Origin: JABIBU01 sp964464685
Lineage (GTDB): Bacteria > Patescibacteriota > Patescibacteriia > Magasanikbacterales > UBA922
DNA: 6,800 bases
Reading direction: 5' to 3'
NCBI GenBank assembly: GCA_964464685.1
Contig: CAYXGV010000052.1
Location: forward strand, 1 to 6,800
Shown here: positions 5,475 to 6,800 of the stretch, piece after piece
How the letters are laid out: each line of letters opens with the position of its first letter
Numbering within the stretch: position 1 is the first letter of the stretch
Made by a program: the position numbers and the translations under genes
The notes under the pieces: model-generated
The model's input: only the letters and a program-made list of their open reading frames with translations
Databases searched by the model: none
What the model was told of the DNA's origin: nothing

Positions 5475-5503
5475 TTGATTTTCTAAATATTTTCTATTAC
5501 AAT
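5475..5503 (+). promoter_or_regulatory. Predicted promoter of the HNH-membrane-TIR operon
   Basis: TTGATT (5475-5480), exactly 17 bases, then TACAAT (5498-5503). Four of six and five of six positions fit the consensus. Both left half-sites of the operator (5479-5485, 5490-5496) lie on the -35 box and in the spacer, so a bound repressor would block RNA polymerase. Confidence 0.6.
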
Positions 5504-5530
5504 ATATTATATAGAAAATTTATAGAAAAT
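5478..5530. promoter_or_regulatory. 53-bp operator with four TTTTCTA half-sites
   Basis: The arms ATTTTCTAAATATTTTCTAT (5478-5497) and ATAGAAAATTTATAGAAAAT (5511-5530) are inverted copies matching at 18 of 20 positions. Each arm holds two half-sites: TTTTCTA at 5479 and 5490, TAGAAAA at 5512 and 5523. The half-sites in an arm are 11 bases apart and the inner pair is 22 apart, so all four lie on one face of the helix. The site lies between the LexA fusion gene and the HNH gene and covers predicted promoters on both strands. Binding by the fused LexA domain is inferred from position; the motif is not the known CTG-N10-CAG or GAAC-N4-GTTC box. Confidence 0.7.
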
Positions 5531-5534
5531 TAAA
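5506..5534 (-). promoter_or_regulatory. Possible promoter of the LexA-methyltransferase gene
   Basis: On the minus strand a perfect TATAAT lies at 5511-5506. The -35 region 17 bases upstream (TTTAAT, 5534-5529) is weak. Start of RNA would be near 5499, about 40 bases before ATG 5458. The boxes overlap the right arm of the operator, which fits autorepression. Confidence 0.5.
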
Positions 5535-5541
5535 GAGTAAC

Positions 5542-5550
5542 TTATCCACA
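5542..5550. promoter_or_regulatory. Perfect DnaA-box sequence TTATCCACA
   Basis: TTATCCACA matches the consensus DnaA box at all nine positions. It lies between the operator and the HNH start codon, in the predicted leader of the HNH transcript. A single box does not make an origin. It could let DnaA influence transcription, or be chance in AT-rich DNA. Confidence 0.4.
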
Positions 5551-5565
5551 GTTAATATAAACTTT

Positions 5566-5823
5566 ATGTCAACTAAAAAACAAATACAGGATACATGGGA
5601 GGAAGCCAAACCAATAAGAGGCAAAAACCCTAATGTGTGGAGAAAAGACAAATGCGATAATAAAATTCGTTTCGGATCATATGGCACTATTGGAGAGTAT
5701 GGTTGGGAAATTGATCATAAAAATCCAAAAAGTAAGGGTGGTTCAAATCAAGATAGAAATTTACAACCACTTCATTGGGAAGAAAATCGTAAAAAAAGTG
5801 ATAAAACAAATTACAAAAAATAA
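5566..5823 (+). CDS. Small HNH endonuclease
   Basis: This 85-residue protein is a stand-alone HNH (beta-beta-alpha metal) nuclease that cuts or nicks DNA with one metal ion. The signature is clear: GWEIDHKNPKSKGGSNQDRN (46-65) supplies His51 as general base and Asn65. LQPLHWEENRKKSDK (66-80) ends the alpha helix with Asn74 as the third conserved position. The structural zinc cysteines of larger HNH proteins are absent (only Cys30), as is usual in this short subfamily. There is no specificity domain, so its DNA target may be set by a partner. ATG 5566 is the only sensible start; no Shine-Dalgarno is seen. It is the first gene of a plus-strand operon, with ten bases before the membrane protein gene. 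It is transcribed away from the LexA fusion out of a shared operator, suggesting damage- or invasion-induced expression (inference). A link to the restriction system itself is possible. Confidence 0.88.
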   Translation: MSTKKQIQDTWEEAKPIRGKNPNVWRKDKCDNKIRFGSYGTIGEYGWEIDHKNPKSKGGSNQDRNLQPLHWEENRKKSDKTNYKK

Positions 5824-5833
5824 TCAAACTATT

Positions 5834-6226
5834 ATGAATAAACACAAACATCTAGAGATGATACAAAATATAATTAATAGACTGTCAAACACTTCTTTTC
5901 TTTTAAAAGGATGGGGTGTCACTCTCGTTATTGGCCTGTTTGCACTAATTGTAGAAAACAGAGATATAATTTACATAATAATTGCTTTTTTGGCATTCAC
6001 TATATTTTGGTTTTTAGATGGATATTTCATATCACAGGAACGATTATTTAGATCCCTATACGATGAAGTTAGAACAATTCAAGAATTTGATATTGATTTT
6101 TCAATGTATATAGAAAAATTTTACAAAGGTAAAAACACATGGCTTAGATCTTTATTTTCAATAACTATTTCTATCTTTTATTTACCTCTCATATTAATAA
6201 TGTGTTTATTTTTATTCTTAATTTAA
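5834..6226 (+). CDS. Three-helix membrane protein paired with a TIR gene
   Basis: A 130-residue integral membrane protein without a named domain that I can assert. Hydrophobic helices are visible at about residues 22-40 (FLLKGWGVTLVIGLFALIV), 44-61 (DIIYIIIAFLAFTIFWFL) and 106-129 at the very C-terminus. The amphipathic N-terminus (HLEMIQNIINRLSNTSFLLK) and the loop after helix 2 (DGYFISQERLFRSLYDEVR) carry the most conserved-looking residues. The frame is open further upstream to 5633, but that part overlaps the HNH gene, so ATG 5834 is chosen. Its stop is six bases before the TIR gene ATG at 6233. I recall such small proteins beside ThsB-like TIR genes in many bacteria, which suggests a membrane effector or anchor working with the TIR product. 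This is memory, not a search, and the mechanism is unknown. Codon use is like its neighbours. Confidence 0.8.
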   Translation: MNKHKHLEMIQNIINRLSNTSFLLKGWGVTLVIGLFALIVENRDIIYIIIAFLAFTIFWFLDGYFISQERLFRSLYDEVRTIQEFDIDFSMYIEKFYKGKNTWLRSLFSITISIFYLPLILIMCLFLFLI

Positions 6227-6232
6227 AGTCCT

Positions 6233-6673
6233 ATGGCAAGAAGAGTATTTTTTAGTTTTAAATACAAGGATGTTTCCTGAGCTATGGTTGTAAGAAATAG
6301 TTGGGTAACACAAGGAAAAGAATCTGCTGGTTTTATAGACGCTACAGATTTTGAAAAACTTAAAAAAGAAGGAGATCAAGCAATAAAAAATTGGATTGAT
6401 AATCAACTCAAAGGTACGTCAGTAACTGTAGTTTTAGTTGGAGAAAAAACTTGTAATAGTCGATGGGTAAAATATGAGATAGAAAAAAGTATAGAAATAG
6501 GAAATGGTCTATTGGGAATCGATGTGAGTAAAATAAAAGATTTACAAGGAAATACATCTGAAAGATGTGGCCGAATTCCAAAAGGTTATAATTTTTATTT
6601 ATGGAATAATGATGAAGGATATAAAAATATGGGTGACTGGATTGAGAAAGCTGCTAAAAATGCCGGACGATAA
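6233..6673 (+). pseudogene. ThsB-like TIR-domain protein, interrupted by in-frame TGA
   Basis: The full frame starts at ATG 6233 with MARRVFFSFKYKDVS, reaches TGA at 6278-6280, and continues in the same frame as AMVVRNSWVTQGKESAGFID to TAA at 6671-6673. It is 146 codons including the stop. MARRVFFSFKY is the first beta strand of Thoeris ThsB-like TIR domains (MTH538 type), so 6233 is the ancestral start. VRNSW, GTSVTVVLVG and CNSRWVKYEIEKS follow, with a WxxxE (Trp and Glu at codons 78 and 82) where TIR NAD-consuming enzymes place their catalytic Glu. The break fits a single CGA-to-TGA change, since I expect Arg there. Restart at ATG 6284 would give 129 residues without strand 1, probably inactive. 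Alternatives are readthrough, a recoded TGA, or a base error. Thoeris ThsB makes a signalling nucleotide from NAD on phage infection; no ThsA is seen here, and the membrane protein upstream may be the partner. Confidence 0.75.
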
Positions 6674-6800
6674 AATAGACAGTCGGGCATTCACCCTTAC
6701 CCCTCTGCCCCCTGTCGCCACTTGATTGATTTGACGAACCGCCCCCCCGATTGATAAAATGAAAAAAACAAAAGACAAATAATAATTTACATCCACTAAC
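6674..6800. other. Non-coding right edge with a GC-rich patch
   Basis: No gene is supported. Positions about 6683-6753 are clearly richer in C and G than everything around them, with runs such as CCCCCTGTCGCC and a run of seven C (6732-6738). GATTGAT occurs twice, around 6724 and 6749. An open minus-strand frame here mainly shadows the TIR gene. The patch may mark the edge of the cassette or an RNA structure; I see no clean hairpin followed by T. Confidence 0.4.

Noticed and set aside
5633..5833. Upstream extension of the membrane protein frame
   Set aside because: It lies entirely over the HNH gene in another frame; the protein-like part begins at ATG 5834.
6278..6280. TGA recoded as glycine in this organism
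   Set aside because: None of the genes here ends in TGA, but the long genes also use normal glycine codons freely and contain no in-frame TGA; eight or so genes are too few to claim recoding.
6599..6796. Minus-strand frame of 65 codons at the right edge
   Set aside because: It overlaps the TIR gene and the GC-rich patch and has no protein-like pattern.

Overview
The window is an AT-rich bacterial segment, about 30% GC by eye in most genes. Several traits point to a candidate-phyla-radiation (Patescibacteria-type) bacterium: a TrmB-like regulator, almost no Shine-Dalgarno sites, tRNA genes without an encoded CCA, and gene-poor spacers full of short GC-rich palindromes. The assignment is an inference and no marker gene proves it.

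Layout. Positions 109-666 (minus) hold an unrecognised 185-residue protein with higher GC and the only good Shine-Dalgarno. It is divergent from a TrmB-like winged-helix regulator (837-1574, plus), and the spacer holds two face-to-face promoters. Next come tRNA-Arg(CCT) and tRNA-Ala(CGC), separated by a long inverted repeat and followed by a palindrome and a terminator-like hairpin. Positions 1904-2668 carry no gene but a series of palindromic elements. From 2669 to 6673 lies a defence cassette: an XRE regulator, an MvaI/BcnI-family restriction endonuclease, a convergent LexA-DNA methyltransferase fusion, then a divergent operon of a small HNH nuclease, a three-helix membrane protein and a ThsB-like TIR protein broken by an in-frame TGA.

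How the genes may work together. The XRE protein and the endonuclease form one arm of a type II restriction-modification system. The protective methyltransferase is carried by a polypeptide whose first ~197 residues are a complete LexA with cleavage site, catalytic Ser and Lys. The 107-bp spacer between this fusion and the HNH gene holds a 53-bp operator-like inverted repeat with four TTTTCTA half-sites. It covers a predicted promoter on each strand. The simplest model is that the LexA part represses both its own methyltransferase and the HNH-membrane-TIR operon, and that RecA-stimulated self-cleavage after DNA damage releases both. This would link restriction-modification, a second nuclease and a TIR effector to one SOS-type switch. 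The domains and sites are visible in the sequence; the regulatory logic is inference.
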